64,000 bases of DNA from CAMLIZ01 sp036231905 (GTDB lineage: Bacteria; Pseudomonadota; Gammaproteobacteria; Burkholderiales; Burkholderiaceae_C). The notes below the pieces were generated by a model, which did no database searches, was not told the DNA's origin, and saw only the letters and a list, made by a program, of their open reading frames with translations. The position numbers and the translations under genes are program-made. The stretch's first letter is position 1, and each line of letters starts with the position of its first letter. The stretch is from assembly GCF_036231905.1 (NCBI RefSeq), contig NZ_JAZARE010000001.1, positions 1 to 64,000 on the forward strand. The letters are read 5' to 3'. Of this stretch, positions 33,042 through 41,904 are shown piece by piece.

Positions 33042-34700
33042 TCAGGGGCCGGCAGCAGGAACACCGGCCTCCACCAAGGCAGCCGGTGCGGCACACCCGG
33101 GCAGCCGTATCGTGACCACCGTGCCTTCCCCGGGACACGACTTCACATCGATCTGGCCCTTCATGGACAGCAGCAGCGCCTGGCAGATCACCAGCCCCAG
33201 CCCGGTGCCGGGGGTGCCGCCCTTGCCCGCGCCCAGCCGATTGAAGGGTTGGAACAGCTGGCCCAGCTCCGCCTCCGTCAAGCCCATGCCGGTGTCCTGC
33301 ACCGCGATGGCGACGTGCCCATCCACGCGGCGGGCGTGGATGGTGAGGCGGCCGCCGTCCACGTTGTACTTCACGCCGTTGGACAGCAGGTTGAGCAGCA
33401 CCTGGTCCAGCGCGCGCGGGTCCGCCTGCACGCACAGGCCGTCCGGCGCGTCCACCGTGACCGCGATGTTCCGCCCGGCCGCGGCGGTTTCCACCAAGGC
33501 GAGGGCGGACTTCAGTGCGGAGGCGACCGCCACGTCCCGGGTGCCCAGGACCAGGCGGCCCTCCTGTGCCCGGCCGAGATCCAGCATGTCGTTGATTAGC
33601 GACAGCAGGCGCGACGCCGCATCGTGCACATGGTTCATGCGCTCGATCTGGCGCGGTGCCATGCCGCTTTCATGGTCCACCACCATCAGCTGCGTGAAGC
33701 CGAGGATCGCGTTCAGCGGCGTGCGCAGCTCATGGCTCACCTGCGACATGAAGCGGTTGCTGGCCCGGGTGGTCTGCTCTGCCACCTCGCGCAGCTGGTT
33801 GGCCAGCGCGAGCTGCCGGTTGAGCTCGATCTGTGCCGTCACATCGCGCGAGGACCCGCGGTAACCCAGGAACCGGCCATCCGCGCCATGGTGCGGCTCG
33901 CCCGCGCGCGCCACGATGAGCCGATGCCCGCTCACATCCACCTGGACCAGCAGTGCGCTGAACGTCTCCTGCCGATGCAGCACGGCCTCGAAGGTGTCGG
34001 GCGGCTCCACCGGAGCGCCGAGCCAGTCCACGATCGGGCCGCCCAGCACCGGCTGCCCCTCCAGGCGCTCGGGCGCCAGGCCGGTCTTGCGCTCGAAGCT
34101 GGCGCCCCACAGCCACTCGTAGTGCCCTTGGGCGTCGGTCTCCCACAGCCAGTCGCCCGAGATCCTGGCAAATTCCATCGACCGCTGCGCCTCCTGCTGG
34201 CGCAGCCACTGCGCGATGCGCGCATTGAGCAGGCCCTTCACCACGGTGGCCAGGCGCAGCAGCGACGGCTCATCCTGCCTGCAGAACACACCGACAGCAG
34301 GGCTCATCACGCTCAGCGCACCCACCGTCGCCCCGGCAAATTCGATGGGCACCCCCGCATAGGCGCGGATCCAGGGATGCGACTGCACCAGGTGGCTGCC
34401 GCTCCAGGGCGACTCGCGGCTCACATCGTCCACCCACAGGGCCTGTCCGGAGCGCACGACGAACTGGCAGAACGAGCCGTCGGCGCCGTAGGAGCGCTCG
34501 TCGTCCCAGCCGACGCAGGCCTTCACCCACACCGTTTCGGCATCGAGGAACGACAGCAGTGCGGTCGGCGCACCCAGTGCGTGGGCCGCCATGGCGACCA
34601 GTGATTCGAAGCAGGCTTCGGCACTTGCATTCCGCACGCCCAACGCTTCGAGCAACCCTTGACGATCGGTCGGGGGCCTGGCTGAGCGGTAGGCCGTCAT
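33042..34700 (-). CDS. GAF/PAS sensor histidine kinase
   Basis: A 552-residue kinase. An N-terminal GAF domain (about residues 20-170, with FCQFVVRSGQALWVDDV) is followed by a PAS domain (about 175-310). Then comes HisKA with FMSQVSHELRTPLNAILGFT, the phosphorylated His, and an HATPase with LLNLLSNGVKYN, DTGMGL and TPGTGLGL. No transmembrane segments, so it is likely cytoplasmic. No receiver or partner regulator is adjacent. Start 34,700 (MTAYRS) is chosen over an upstream in-frame codon. Confidence 0.88.
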   Translation of the reverse strand: MTAYRSARPPTDRQGLLEALGVRNASAEACFESLVAMAAHALGAPTALLSFLDAETVWVKACVGWDDERSYGADGSFCQFVVRSGQALWVDDVSRESPWSGSHLVQSHPWIRAYAGVPIEFAGATVGALSVMSPAVGVFCRQDEPSLLRLATVVKGLLNARIAQWLRQQEAQRSMEFARISGDWLWETDAQGHYEWLWGASFERKTGLAPERLEGQPVLGGPIVDWLGAPVEPPDTFEAVLHRQETFSALLVQVDVSGHRLIVARAGEPHHGADGRFLGYRGSSRDVTAQIELNRQLALANQLREVAEQTTRASNRFMSQVSHELRTPLNAILGFTQLMVVDHESGMAPRQIERMNHVHDAASRLLSLINDMLDLGRAQEGRLVLGTRDVAVASALKSALALVETAAAGRNIAVTVDAPDGLCVQADPRALDQVLLNLLSNGVKYNVDGGRLTIHARRVDGHVAIAVQDTGMGLTEAELGQLFQPFNRLGAGKGGTPGTGLGLVICQALLLSMKGQIDVKSCPGEGTVVTIRLPGCAAPAALVEAGVPAAGP

Positions 34701-34896
34701 GGGCGCTCCCTGGAACGGGGATTCAGCCCAGGCAAACCCCGGGCCTGCCTGCACTGTACCCGGGCGTCCCCGCCACCAGCCTCGATCCCCACAGCGCCAG
34801 GCCGGTCAGGCCGCCACATCGAGTTGCATTGACACCGCGCATCGGGCACTGCAGTTGCACCCGTCACCGTTCGTTCCCCTGACCGAGCCACCGCCC

Positions 34897-35649
34897 ATGC
34901 ACAGCGCACACCAGCCGCCCCCCGCCCGCACCGCCCCCTTCGACGCAGCCGCCGCACCCGCGGCCACCGGCCCTACCGCACAGGCGGTGGTGCGAACCTA
35001 CGGCCGGTTTGCGCCGCTGTACGACCGCGTGTTCGGCGCGGTGCTGGAGCCGGGCCGCCGCGCCATGACGCAGGCTGCCTGCAGCGTGCGGCCCCAGTCC
35101 GTGCTGGAGGTGGGCGTGGGCACCGGCCTCACCCTGGCCGGCTATCCGCGCGACGCCCGCGTCACCGGCATCGACCTGTCTCCCGCGATGCTGGAGCGCG
35201 CGATGCAGCGCGCCGCGGCCATGCCCGAGCGCGACATCACGCTGGCGCTGATGAATGCCGAGCGCATGAGCTTCGCCGACCACAGCTTCGACTGCGTCAC
35301 CGTGCCCTATGTGCTCTCGGTCACGCCCGACCCCAGCCGGCTGGTGCAGGAGATCCGGCGCGTGTGCAAGCCCGGCGGCCACATCCTGATCGTCAACCAC
35401 TTCAGCGGCAGCCGCTTCTGGTGGCTGATGGAGCGGGCGGTGCGGCGCCTCGCCGACCGCATCGGTTTCCGCTCGGACTTCAGCTTCGAAGATCACATCC
35501 TCGGGCACGACTGGCAGGTGGAATCGGTGCGCCCGGTGAACCTGTTCAAGCTCTCGCGCCTGGTGGTGCTGCGCAACAGCCCTGCCCGCCCGGCACCCCG
35601 CTTGCCGCTCCAGCAAGGCCATCAACCCCTTGAACAGGAGCCGTCATGA
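34897..35649 (+). CDS. Class I SAM methyltransferase, PmtA-like (phosphatidylethanolamine N-methyltransferase type)
   Basis: A 250-residue protein. YGRFAPLYDRVFGAVLEPGR and VLEVGVGTGLTLAGYP are characteristic of the bacterial PmtA group; the latter is SAM motif I. TGIDLSPAMLERA and VPYVLSVTPDPSRLVQEIRRV follow. Such enzymes methylate phosphatidylethanolamine toward phosphatidylcholine, but related methyltransferases act on quinones, so the substrate is inferred. Its stop overlaps the start of the next gene. Confidence 0.75.
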   Translation: MHSAHQPPPARTAPFDAAAAPAATGPTAQAVVRTYGRFAPLYDRVFGAVLEPGRRAMTQAACSVRPQSVLEVGVGTGLTLAGYPRDARVTGIDLSPAMLERAMQRAAAMPERDITLALMNAERMSFADHSFDCVTVPYVLSVTPDPSRLVQEIRRVCKPGGHILIVNHFSGSRFWWLMERAVRRLADRIGFRSDFSFEDHILGHDWQVESVRPVNLFKLSRLVVLRNSPARPAPRLPLQQGHQPLEQEPS

Positions 35650-35963
35650 ACGAGCAGCGCAACCCACAACAGCCACAGCAGCAACGCGATCAGCAACAGC
35701 AGCAGGGCGGCGATCAGGGCCAGCAACAGGGGCAGCCCGCCCGCAACACGCCGTCCGAGCAGCGCGGCCAGATGAGCCAGGGCTCGCGCGCGGGCAGCAG
35801 CACCGGCTCGCAGAGCGAACGCACCGGCATGGCCGACGGCCGTGCCCAGGGCTCGTCGCAAGGCATTGCGGGTGCGCAAGGCAGCGGCGGCGGCGCCGAG
35901 CGCGGCATGCAGCAGAACCCGACGGGCCGGCCCGGCCCCGACAGCCAGGACCGCAACGACTGA
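35646..35963 (+). CDS. Gln/Gly-rich low-complexity protein
   Basis: A 105-residue protein rich in Gln, Gly, Ser and Asn with no hydrophobic segment; it is probably disordered. AGGAG (35,636-35,640) precedes ATG 35646, which overlaps the methyltransferase stop. Role unknown; it resembles no family I can name. Confidence 0.6.
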   Translation: MNEQRNPQQPQQQRDQQQQQGGDQGQQQGQPARNTPSEQRGQMSQGSRAGSSTGSQSERTGMADGRAQGSSQGIAGAQGSGGGAERGMQQNPTGRPGPDSQDRND

Positions 35964-36138
35964 AGCGCCAGCCGCAGGCCATGCCGAATCGGGCCTTAGC
36001 AGGTAGACCCGGGGAAAGTCCTGGCATTCGCATTGCCGGCATGAGGTTCCGGACGAGGCCCGGCGCAGCAGCCTTCGCGGCGTGCGGCGCCGGGCCCGGC
36101 CACTTAAGCCCACCTTGTTCCCCCACCAGGAGTTCCAC

Positions 36139-36675
36139 ATGAGCACAGCACACAAGAAGTTGAAGATCGCCGCAGCGGCGGTTTCCCTGTTCGCCAGCAT
36201 CGGCATCGCCGTCGCCCAATCGGGCGGCTCGGGTGGCAGCACCGGCGGCAGCACCGGCACCGGCGCCACGGGCGGCTCCACCGGCGGCTCCAGCACGGGC
36301 ACCTCCGGCTCCACCGGCGGCTCGGGCACCAGCACGGGCGCCGCGGGCACCAGCGCCGGCAGCACCGGCACGGGCAGCAGCGGCAGCATGGGCGGCACGA
36401 ACACCGGCACGTCCGGCACCGGCACCACGGGCACCGCGGGTTCGACCACCGGGACCTCCGGCGCCACCGGCACCTCGGGTTCCACCGGCTCGTCCATGGG
36501 AACCGGCACATCGGGCTCGACCAGCGGCTCCGCCGGCTCCAGCACCATGGGCTCCGGCAGCACCAGCGGCTCCAGCACGATGGGCACCACCGGCACCGGC
36601 TCTGACACCAGCACGACCAGCGGCACCAGCGGCAGCTCGCGCTCCAGCCGTGCTGCACGTGCGGACCGCGGCTGA
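36139..36675 (+). CDS. Exported Gly/Ser/Thr-repeat protein
   Basis: A 178-residue protein with signal peptide (KKLKIAAAAVSLFASIGIAVA) and a mature region made almost only of Gly, Ser, Thr and a few Ala and Met (SGGSGGSTGGSTGTGATGG...), ending in RSSRAARADRG. Similar proteins in Burkholderiales are stress- or surface-related, without proven function. AGGAG precedes ATG 36139. A strong terminator follows. Confidence 0.7.
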   Translation: MSTAHKKLKIAAAAVSLFASIGIAVAQSGGSGGSTGGSTGTGATGGSTGGSSTGTSGSTGGSGTSTGAAGTSAGSTGTGSSGSMGGTNTGTSGTGTTGTAGSTTGTSGATGTSGSTGSSMGTGTSGSTSGSAGSSTMGSGSTSGSSTMGTTGTGSDTSTTSGTSGSSRSSRAARADRG

Positions 36676-36696
36676 TCGCGGCTTGCCGCAGCACCG

Positions 36697-36725
36697 AAGG
36701 CCGGCGCCGCGCGCCGGCCTTTTTT
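36697..36725 (+). terminator. Rho-independent terminator
   Basis: AAGGCCGGCGC and GCGCCGGCCTT form an 11-bp stem around CGC, followed by a run of T. It lies 22 bp after the repeat-protein stop. Confidence 0.9.
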
Positions 36726-36773
36726 GATGGCCGAACACACCTTGTCGGGCGCTACCCGCGAACCCCCCTCACC

Positions 36774-36932
36774 ATGACCCTGGCCCTGCTCTGCGCCCCA
36801 TGCGCACCGGCGGTGGATGCGCGCATCCACGCCCCGGACTTCTGGTTCAACCTGGGCGTGCTGCTGTTGCCGGTGGCGCTGCTGGTGGCGGTGGCGCTGC
36901 TGCTGTACCGCTGCGGCGGAGGTGGCCGATGA
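36774..36932 (+). CDS. Small single-helix membrane protein
   Basis: A 52-residue protein (MTLALLCAPCAPAVDARIHA...) with one C-terminal transmembrane helix (VLLLPVALLVAVALLLY). Its TGA overlaps the ATG of the DUF2243 gene (36,929), so the two are likely co-translated. The short length leaves some doubt. Confidence 0.6.
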   Translation: MTLALLCAPCAPAVDARIHAPDFWFNLGVLLLPVALLVAVALLLYRCGGGGR

Positions 36933-37423
36933 ACCCGCGGCCGCTGCTGGCCGCCGGCCTGCTGATGGGCGCGGGCCTGGGCGGCTTCGTGGACGGCATC
37001 GTGTTCCACCAGATCCTGCAGTGGCACAACATGCTGTCGGCCCGCCTGCCGCCCACCAACCTGGTGGACGCCAAGGTCAACATGTTCTGGGACGGCGTGT
37101 TCCATGCCGCCGTGTGGGTGATGACCGCGCTCGGCATCGGCCTGCTGTTCCGCTGCGGCCGGCGCAGCGACGTGCCGTGGAGCGGCCCGCTGCTGCTGGG
37201 CGGCATGCTGCTCGGCTGGGGCCTGTTCAACCTGATCGAAGGGCTGATCGACCACCAATGGCTCGGGCTGCACCATGTGGTGGACAACGTCCAGGCCAAC
37301 CCGCTGCCGGCCGACCTGGGCTTCCTGGCCTCGGGCGTGCTGCTGATCCTGGCCGGCGGCGCCATGGCGCGCATCGGCACAACAGGCCCCACCCGCCGCG
37401 CTGGCAGCGGCGGCGCCCGATAA
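36929..37423 (+). CDS. DUF2243 membrane protein
   Basis: A 164-residue protein with four transmembrane helices. GFVDGIVFHQILQWHNMLS and NLIEGLIDHQWLGLHHV carry the His residues characteristic of DUF2243 proteins. Function unknown; metal or haem binding by the histidines is conceivable. Confidence 0.85.
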   Translation: MNPRPLLAAGLLMGAGLGGFVDGIVFHQILQWHNMLSARLPPTNLVDAKVNMFWDGVFHAAVWVMTALGIGLLFRCGRRSDVPWSGPLLLGGMLLGWGLFNLIEGLIDHQWLGLHHVVDNVQANPLPADLGFLASGVLLILAGGAMARIGTTGPTRRAGSGGAR

Positions 37424-37430
37424 TCGCGCC

Positions 37431-37901
37431 ATGCCCAACCAGCTCGACGCCATCGCCTTCATGCGCAGGGTGCACATGCGCCTGTCCGCCCTGGCCGAGG
37501 TGGTGGCCACCCGATCGGAAACACCGGACGCCGACCATGCGTTCGACGAATGGGCCAAGTGCCTGGGCGGGCACCTGCGCGCGATGGAATCCATCGTGCT
37601 GCCGGCCTTGACCGGCCTGGGCTGGGTCGATACCGGCAACGAGGTGCGGGCCGCCCACGTCTGCGCGCAGGCCATGATGGCGGAGCTGCTCTCGACGCCG
37701 CCCCTGCACCCGCAGTACGAGGCCACCCGCACGCTGGCGCTGTCGGCCATGGGGGAGGTGATCCGGGTCGACCAACACCTGGTCATCCCGCAGCTGCAGG
37801 AGCGCATGCGCCACAGCGCACGCCTGCTGCTGGCGGCCGAGATGCAGCTCATCGAAACCCTGATCCCGGAAGATCCGGCCGAGCCCGAGCCGCTCGCGTG
37901 A
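37431..37901 (+). CDS. Helical protein of unknown function
   Basis: A 156-residue protein that appears all-alpha. His residues at MRRVHMRLSAL, GGHLRAMES and RVDQHLVIPQL could suggest a degenerate hemerythrin-like bundle, but the full His set is missing. It starts 7 bp after the DUF2243 gene and is probably in its operon. Confidence 0.6.
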   Translation: MPNQLDAIAFMRRVHMRLSALAEVVATRSETPDADHAFDEWAKCLGGHLRAMESIVLPALTGLGWVDTGNEVRAAHVCAQAMMAELLSTPPLHPQYEATRTLALSAMGEVIRVDQHLVIPQLQERMRHSARLLLAAEMQLIETLIPEDPAEPEPLA

Positions 37902-37950
37902 CCGCGCCCGCGCTGGCCGGCATGGGGAACGCAGCTTGACAGCCGCTGCC

Positions 37951-38076
37951 ATGGGCGGGCGCATCCCCAAGGACGGCCAGAAGCTGGCCTTCGAGGCCGG
38001 CTTCGACAGCCACTTTCCCAACCCGCTGGAGCTGCACCAGCTGCTCGCCCTGATCGACACGCTGCCGGCCGACTGA
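37951..38076 (+). pseudogene. Remnant of a receiver domain
   Basis: A 41-codon stretch, GRIPKDGQKLAFEAGFDSHF followed by PNPLELHQLLALIDTL, matches only the last third of a CheY-type receiver domain (A-x-x-A-G-F-D-x-H-x-x-K-P motif, with Asn in place of Lys). The upstream part is absent, so this is a truncated remnant. Confidence 0.5.
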
Positions 38077-38097
38077 CCGCCGCCCGCGCCTGCGGGG

Positions 38098-39051
38098 TCA
38101 GCGGGCCAGGCCCCCGGCCAGCGCATGCGCCATCGGCTTGCGTGCCACCACCTCGGCTTCGTCGCGGGTGATGCCGATCAGGCCGATCTCCACACCCTCG
38201 GGCAGCAGTTCCACGCCGCGCTCCATCGCCTCGCGCAGCGCCATGCCGCCCTCGATCCACAGGTAGATCCGCAGCGCCAGGTTGTGGCGCAGGATGTGTT
38301 CGCCGATGCCGGTGCAGGCGATTGCACCAGCCCTGCCGGCATAGAAGCCGCAGCCGATCAGCGGCGAGTCGGCCACCCGGCCCAGCAGGGCCGGCATGGA
38401 GCCGCCGGTCGACACCGCGGCGGCGAAGTGGCCGTCTGCGTCGCGCGCCACCGCGCCCACGGTGCAGTGGCCGGAGCGGTCGCGCGCCTCCTGCCAGCTG
38501 CCGCTGAAGTTCCAGAACCGCTTGATCGCCGCCTTGCCGTCGTCGGAGTCGGTGTCCTGCGCATCGCTGGAGCTCTGGTCTGGAGCCCGCTCGATCGCCT
38601 GCACTTCCTCCTTGTACTGGTCGATCGCCTTTTGCGTAGCCTCGAAGGTATGGTGCAGGCCGATCTTCTTGGCGAACTGCAGCGCACCCTCGCCGACGAT
38701 CAGGTGGTGCGGGGTGTCGGCCACGCGGCGCGCCACCTGCACCGGGTGCATCACCTCCAGCAGGTTGGCCACCGCGCCTAGCTTGCCGCGGCTGTCCATC
38801 ACCGAGGCGTCGCAGGAGATGGTCTTGCCGTCCATGCCCAGCAGCGCGCCGCGGCCGGCGTTGTAGCGGCCGTCCGCTTCCAGCACGCTCACCGCCGCCA
38901 CCACCGCGGCCAGCGCATCGGCGCCTTGCAGTGCCCGCAGGCCCGCACGGGCCCCGGCTTCGCAGCCGTCGCGTTCGGTGTCCGGATCACTGCTGCTGCC
39001 GCCATGGGTCACCACCATGGGCTGGGGACGGATCGAGATGGGCTTGGTCAT
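38098..39051 (-). CDS. iaaA: Isoaspartyl peptidase / asparaginase family
   Basis: A 317-residue Ntn-hydrolase of the plant-type asparaginase family. It should mature by self-cleavage before the Thr of SGHCTVGAVARDADG (about residue 195); FAAAVSTGGSMPALLGRV and GGFYAG-like CGFYAGRAGAIACTG contribute the substrate site. It follows cphA with an ATGA overlap, so a role in cleaving beta-Asp-Arg dipeptides from cyanophycin is likely. A Gln/Asp/Ser-rich insert precedes the cleavage site. Confidence 0.88.
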   Translation of the reverse strand: MTKPISIRPQPMVVTHGGSSSDPDTERDGCEAGARAGLRALQGADALAAVVAAVSVLEADGRYNAGRGALLGMDGKTISCDASVMDSRGKLGAVANLLEVMHPVQVARRVADTPHHLIVGEGALQFAKKIGLHHTFEATQKAIDQYKEEVQAIERAPDQSSSDAQDTDSDDGKAAIKRFWNFSGSWQEARDRSGHCTVGAVARDADGHFAAAVSTGGSMPALLGRVADSPLIGCGFYAGRAGAIACTGIGEHILRHNLALRIYLWIEGGMALREAMERGVELLPEGVEIGLIGITRDEAEVVARKPMAHALAGGLAR

Positions 39052-41789
39052 TGCGGGGTTTCCGTGGCTTCGGGGGTGAGGTGCTGGCCATCGGCCTGGC
39101 CGTTCAGCGCATGGCCTTCGGCGGGCCACGGCTCGCTTTCATGCAGGTCGTCGGCCGAAGGCACCGGCGGGATCTCGTGGTACGGCTGCGCCGCGCCGGT
39201 CACCGCGAACAGGTCCTCCAGGTCGCTGGCATTGCCAAACACCAGCGTGTCGCCCGGCTGGCAGCGGCGCAGGCCTTCGCGCAGCGCCTCCCGCGTGTCC
39301 AGGATGGCCACCGGCGCGGCACCGCGCGCGGCCACCATCTGCGCGCCGCGCAGCAGCGGCGGGACGGTGTCGCCCCTGGCGCGGCCGCGGTCCTCGTCCA
39401 TCTCGTACACGATGACCTCGTCGAAGCCCTCCGCACACACGCGCCCCACCTCCTGCAGCTCCGCATCGCGGCGGTCGCCAGGCGCGGACACCACGCCCAC
39501 CACCTTGCCCTGGCTCACGCCCCGCACCGATTGCGCCAGCGCGCGGTAGGCCGCCACGTTGTGGGCGTAGTCCACGATCACCTGCACGCCGCGCACGTTG
39601 AACACGTTGAAGCGCAGGGGGTTGGCCTGTGCGGTGCTGTGGAAGGCCTGCAGCCCCACCGCGATGTCGGTCGGGCTTTCGTCCAGCGCCACCAGCGCAC
39701 CCACCGCGGCCAGCGCGTTCTGCACGTTGTGGCGCGCCCGGCCGTGCAGGGTGAAGGGGAGGCTGCGCACGTCCACGATCGGCATGGCCCAGCGCAGGCG
39801 CTGCACCACGATCATGTCGCCGTCGAGCACGATCGCCTTGCCGCCGGCCTGCAGGTGGCGCTGCACCGCCGGGTGCTGCGGGTCCTCGGCAAAGTAGATC
39901 ACCTCCACATGGCTGCGTAGGCGCGGGGCCATCGCCACGCAGCGCCGGTCCTCGGCATTGAGCACCACGGCGCGGCTGGCGGTATCGGCCACCACCGCCT
40001 TCACACGCGCCAGGTCATCCACCGTCTCGATGCCGTCCTGCCCGATGTGGTCGTCGCTCACGTTGAGCACGATGGCCACGTCGCATTCGTCGAAGGCCAG
40101 GCCGCGCTTCAAGATGCCGCCGCGCGCGCTTTCCAGCACCGCGGCTTCCACCTGCGGGTTGCACAGCACCGAGCGCGCCGACCAGTAGCCAGTGCAGTCG
40201 CCTTCCATGGTGCGCCGGCCGCCAAAGTACACGCCCTCGGTGGTGGTGTAGCCCACCTTCACGCCGCGCGTCATCAGCGCGGTGGCCACCACCAGCGTGG
40301 TGGTCGTCTTGCCGTTGGTGCCGGTCACGGCCACCACCGGGATGCGGCCGTTGCGCCGGTCGGGGAACAGCGACTCCACGATCGCCCGCCCGGCCGGCTG
40401 CGGCAGCCCGCGCGAGGGGCTTTCATGCATGCGGATGCCGGGCGCCGCGTTCACCTCGATCACCGCGCCGCTCTGCTCTTCCAGCGGGCGCGAGATGTCG
40501 GTGCACACCAGGTCGATGCCGGCCACGTCCAGCCCGATCTGCAGCGCCGCGCGCACGCACAGCTCGGCGGTCCAGGGATGCACGCGTTCGGTCACGTCTT
40601 CGGCGGTGCCGCCGGTGGAGAGGTTGGAGTTGGTGCGCAGCGGCACCACCTCGCCGGGCGGCACCACGCTGTGGGCGTCGCGGCCGGCCTCGGCCAGCAC
40701 GGCCAGCGCATGCTCGTCCAGCGTGATCTGCGTGAGCGCGCTCTCATGGCCTTCGCCGCGCAGCGGGTCGGCGTTCTCGCGCTCCACCAGTTGCGCGATG
40801 GTGCTCACCCCGTCGCCCACCACCGTGGGCGGCGCGCGGCGAGAGGCGGCCACCATGCGGCCGTTGACCACCAGCACGCGGTGGTCGTCGCCCTCGATCG
40901 TCTGCTCCACGATCACCAGGTCGCCGTAGTCCTGCGCCAGCTTGAAGGCGCGGGCGATGTCCTCGTCGCTGCGCAGGTGGGTGGACACGCCTTTGCCCTG
41001 GTTGCCGTCCAGCGGCTTGATCGCCACCGCACCGCCGATGCGGCGCGCAGCGGAGAGCGCCTGCTCCAGCGTGGAGACCACGTCGCCCTTTGGCACCGGC
41101 ACACCCACCGCGGCCAGCAGCTCCTTGGTGAGCTCCTTGTCGCTGGCCACCTCCACCGCGATGTGGCTGGTCTGGTCGGTGATGGTGGCCTGCACCCGGT
41201 GCTGTGCCTTGCCCCAGCCGAGCTGGAACAGGCTGGCGTTGTCGCTCAGGCGCATGACCGGTATGCCACGCCGGTGCGCCGCTCCCACGATGGCCGCGGT
41301 GCTGGGCCCGGTGCCGTGGCGCGCCTGCAGGCGCCGCAATTCCTTCAGTGCGGCCGGCATGTCCAACCGGTCTTCTCCGGCGGCGCAACGCAGCACCCGC
41401 CCGGCCAGCTCCACCGCCGCTTCGGCCACCGGCTCGCTGGCATAGGCCACCGCGATGCGGTGGCGGCCGGGCGCGCCGGGCAGCGGCTGGCTGCGGCAGA
41501 AGCGCAGCTCGGCGCCGGCCAGGCACTGCAGCTCGAGCAGCACATGGGCCAGCGCGAAGGGCAGGTCGCCCTGCTCGCGCAGGCCGGCGATGAGGCCGCC
41601 TTCGCGGTGGTTAAGGCCGCGATGCTCCTTCAGGCTGGGCAGCAGCGCGAGCAGTGCGTCGGCAAACGTGTCGCGGTGGGTCTCTTCAAGAAACCCTCCG
41701 CCTTCGGTTTGCGCCAGCAGTTGAAGGCAGGGTTGGCGTGAGTGCAGGTTGGGACCGCGGAGGAAGCGGTGTTCTATGACATGGATCAT
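39048..41789 (-). CDS. cphA: Cyanophycin synthetase
   Basis: A 913-residue enzyme that builds multi-L-arginyl-poly-L-aspartate from Asp and Arg at the cost of ATP. Order: N-terminal domain (1-160), ATP-grasp domain (about 215-480, with VPVPKGDVVSTLEQAL, AIKPLDGNQGKGVSTH and EVNAAPGIRMHESP), and Mur-ligase domain (VAVTGTNGKTTTT P-loop, then NVSDDHIGQDGI). The start is ATG at 41,789 (MIHVIEHRFLRGPNLHS). No cyanophycinase (cphB) is adjacent. Cyanophycin serves as a nitrogen and carbon store. Confidence 0.93.
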   Translation of the reverse strand: MIHVIEHRFLRGPNLHSRQPCLQLLAQTEGGGFLEETHRDTFADALLALLPSLKEHRGLNHREGGLIAGLREQGDLPFALAHVLLELQCLAGAELRFCRSQPLPGAPGRHRIAVAYASEPVAEAAVELAGRVLRCAAGEDRLDMPAALKELRRLQARHGTGPSTAAIVGAAHRRGIPVMRLSDNASLFQLGWGKAQHRVQATITDQTSHIAVEVASDKELTKELLAAVGVPVPKGDVVSTLEQALSAARRIGGAVAIKPLDGNQGKGVSTHLRSDEDIARAFKLAQDYGDLVIVEQTIEGDDHRVLVVNGRMVAASRRAPPTVVGDGVSTIAQLVERENADPLRGEGHESALTQITLDEHALAVLAEAGRDAHSVVPPGEVVPLRTNSNLSTGGTAEDVTERVHPWTAELCVRAALQIGLDVAGIDLVCTDISRPLEEQSGAVIEVNAAPGIRMHESPSRGLPQPAGRAIVESLFPDRRNGRIPVVAVTGTNGKTTTTLVVATALMTRGVKVGYTTTEGVYFGGRRTMEGDCTGYWSARSVLCNPQVEAAVLESARGGILKRGLAFDECDVAIVLNVSDDHIGQDGIETVDDLARVKAVVADTASRAVVLNAEDRRCVAMAPRLRSHVEVIYFAEDPQHPAVQRHLQAGGKAIVLDGDMIVVQRLRWAMPIVDVRSLPFTLHGRARHNVQNALAAVGALVALDESPTDIAVGLQAFHSTAQANPLRFNVFNVRGVQVIVDYAHNVAAYRALAQSVRGVSQGKVVGVVSAPGDRRDAELQEVGRVCAEGFDEVIVYEMDEDRGRARGDTVPPLLRGAQMVAARGAAPVAILDTREALREGLRRCQPGDTLVFGNASDLEDLFAVTGAAQPYHEIPPVPSADDLHESEPWPAEGHALNGQADGQHLTPEATETPQ

Positions 41790-41904
41790 GGGTGTGTCCC
41801 TTGCTGAGGATCTGCAACCCACTCGGCAACCGGCGGGCCGGCCCGGGGAAAGCCCCGGGGCTTGTCAGCCGCGGCTCGCCGCATTCCGGCCACAAGGACA
41901 CCCC

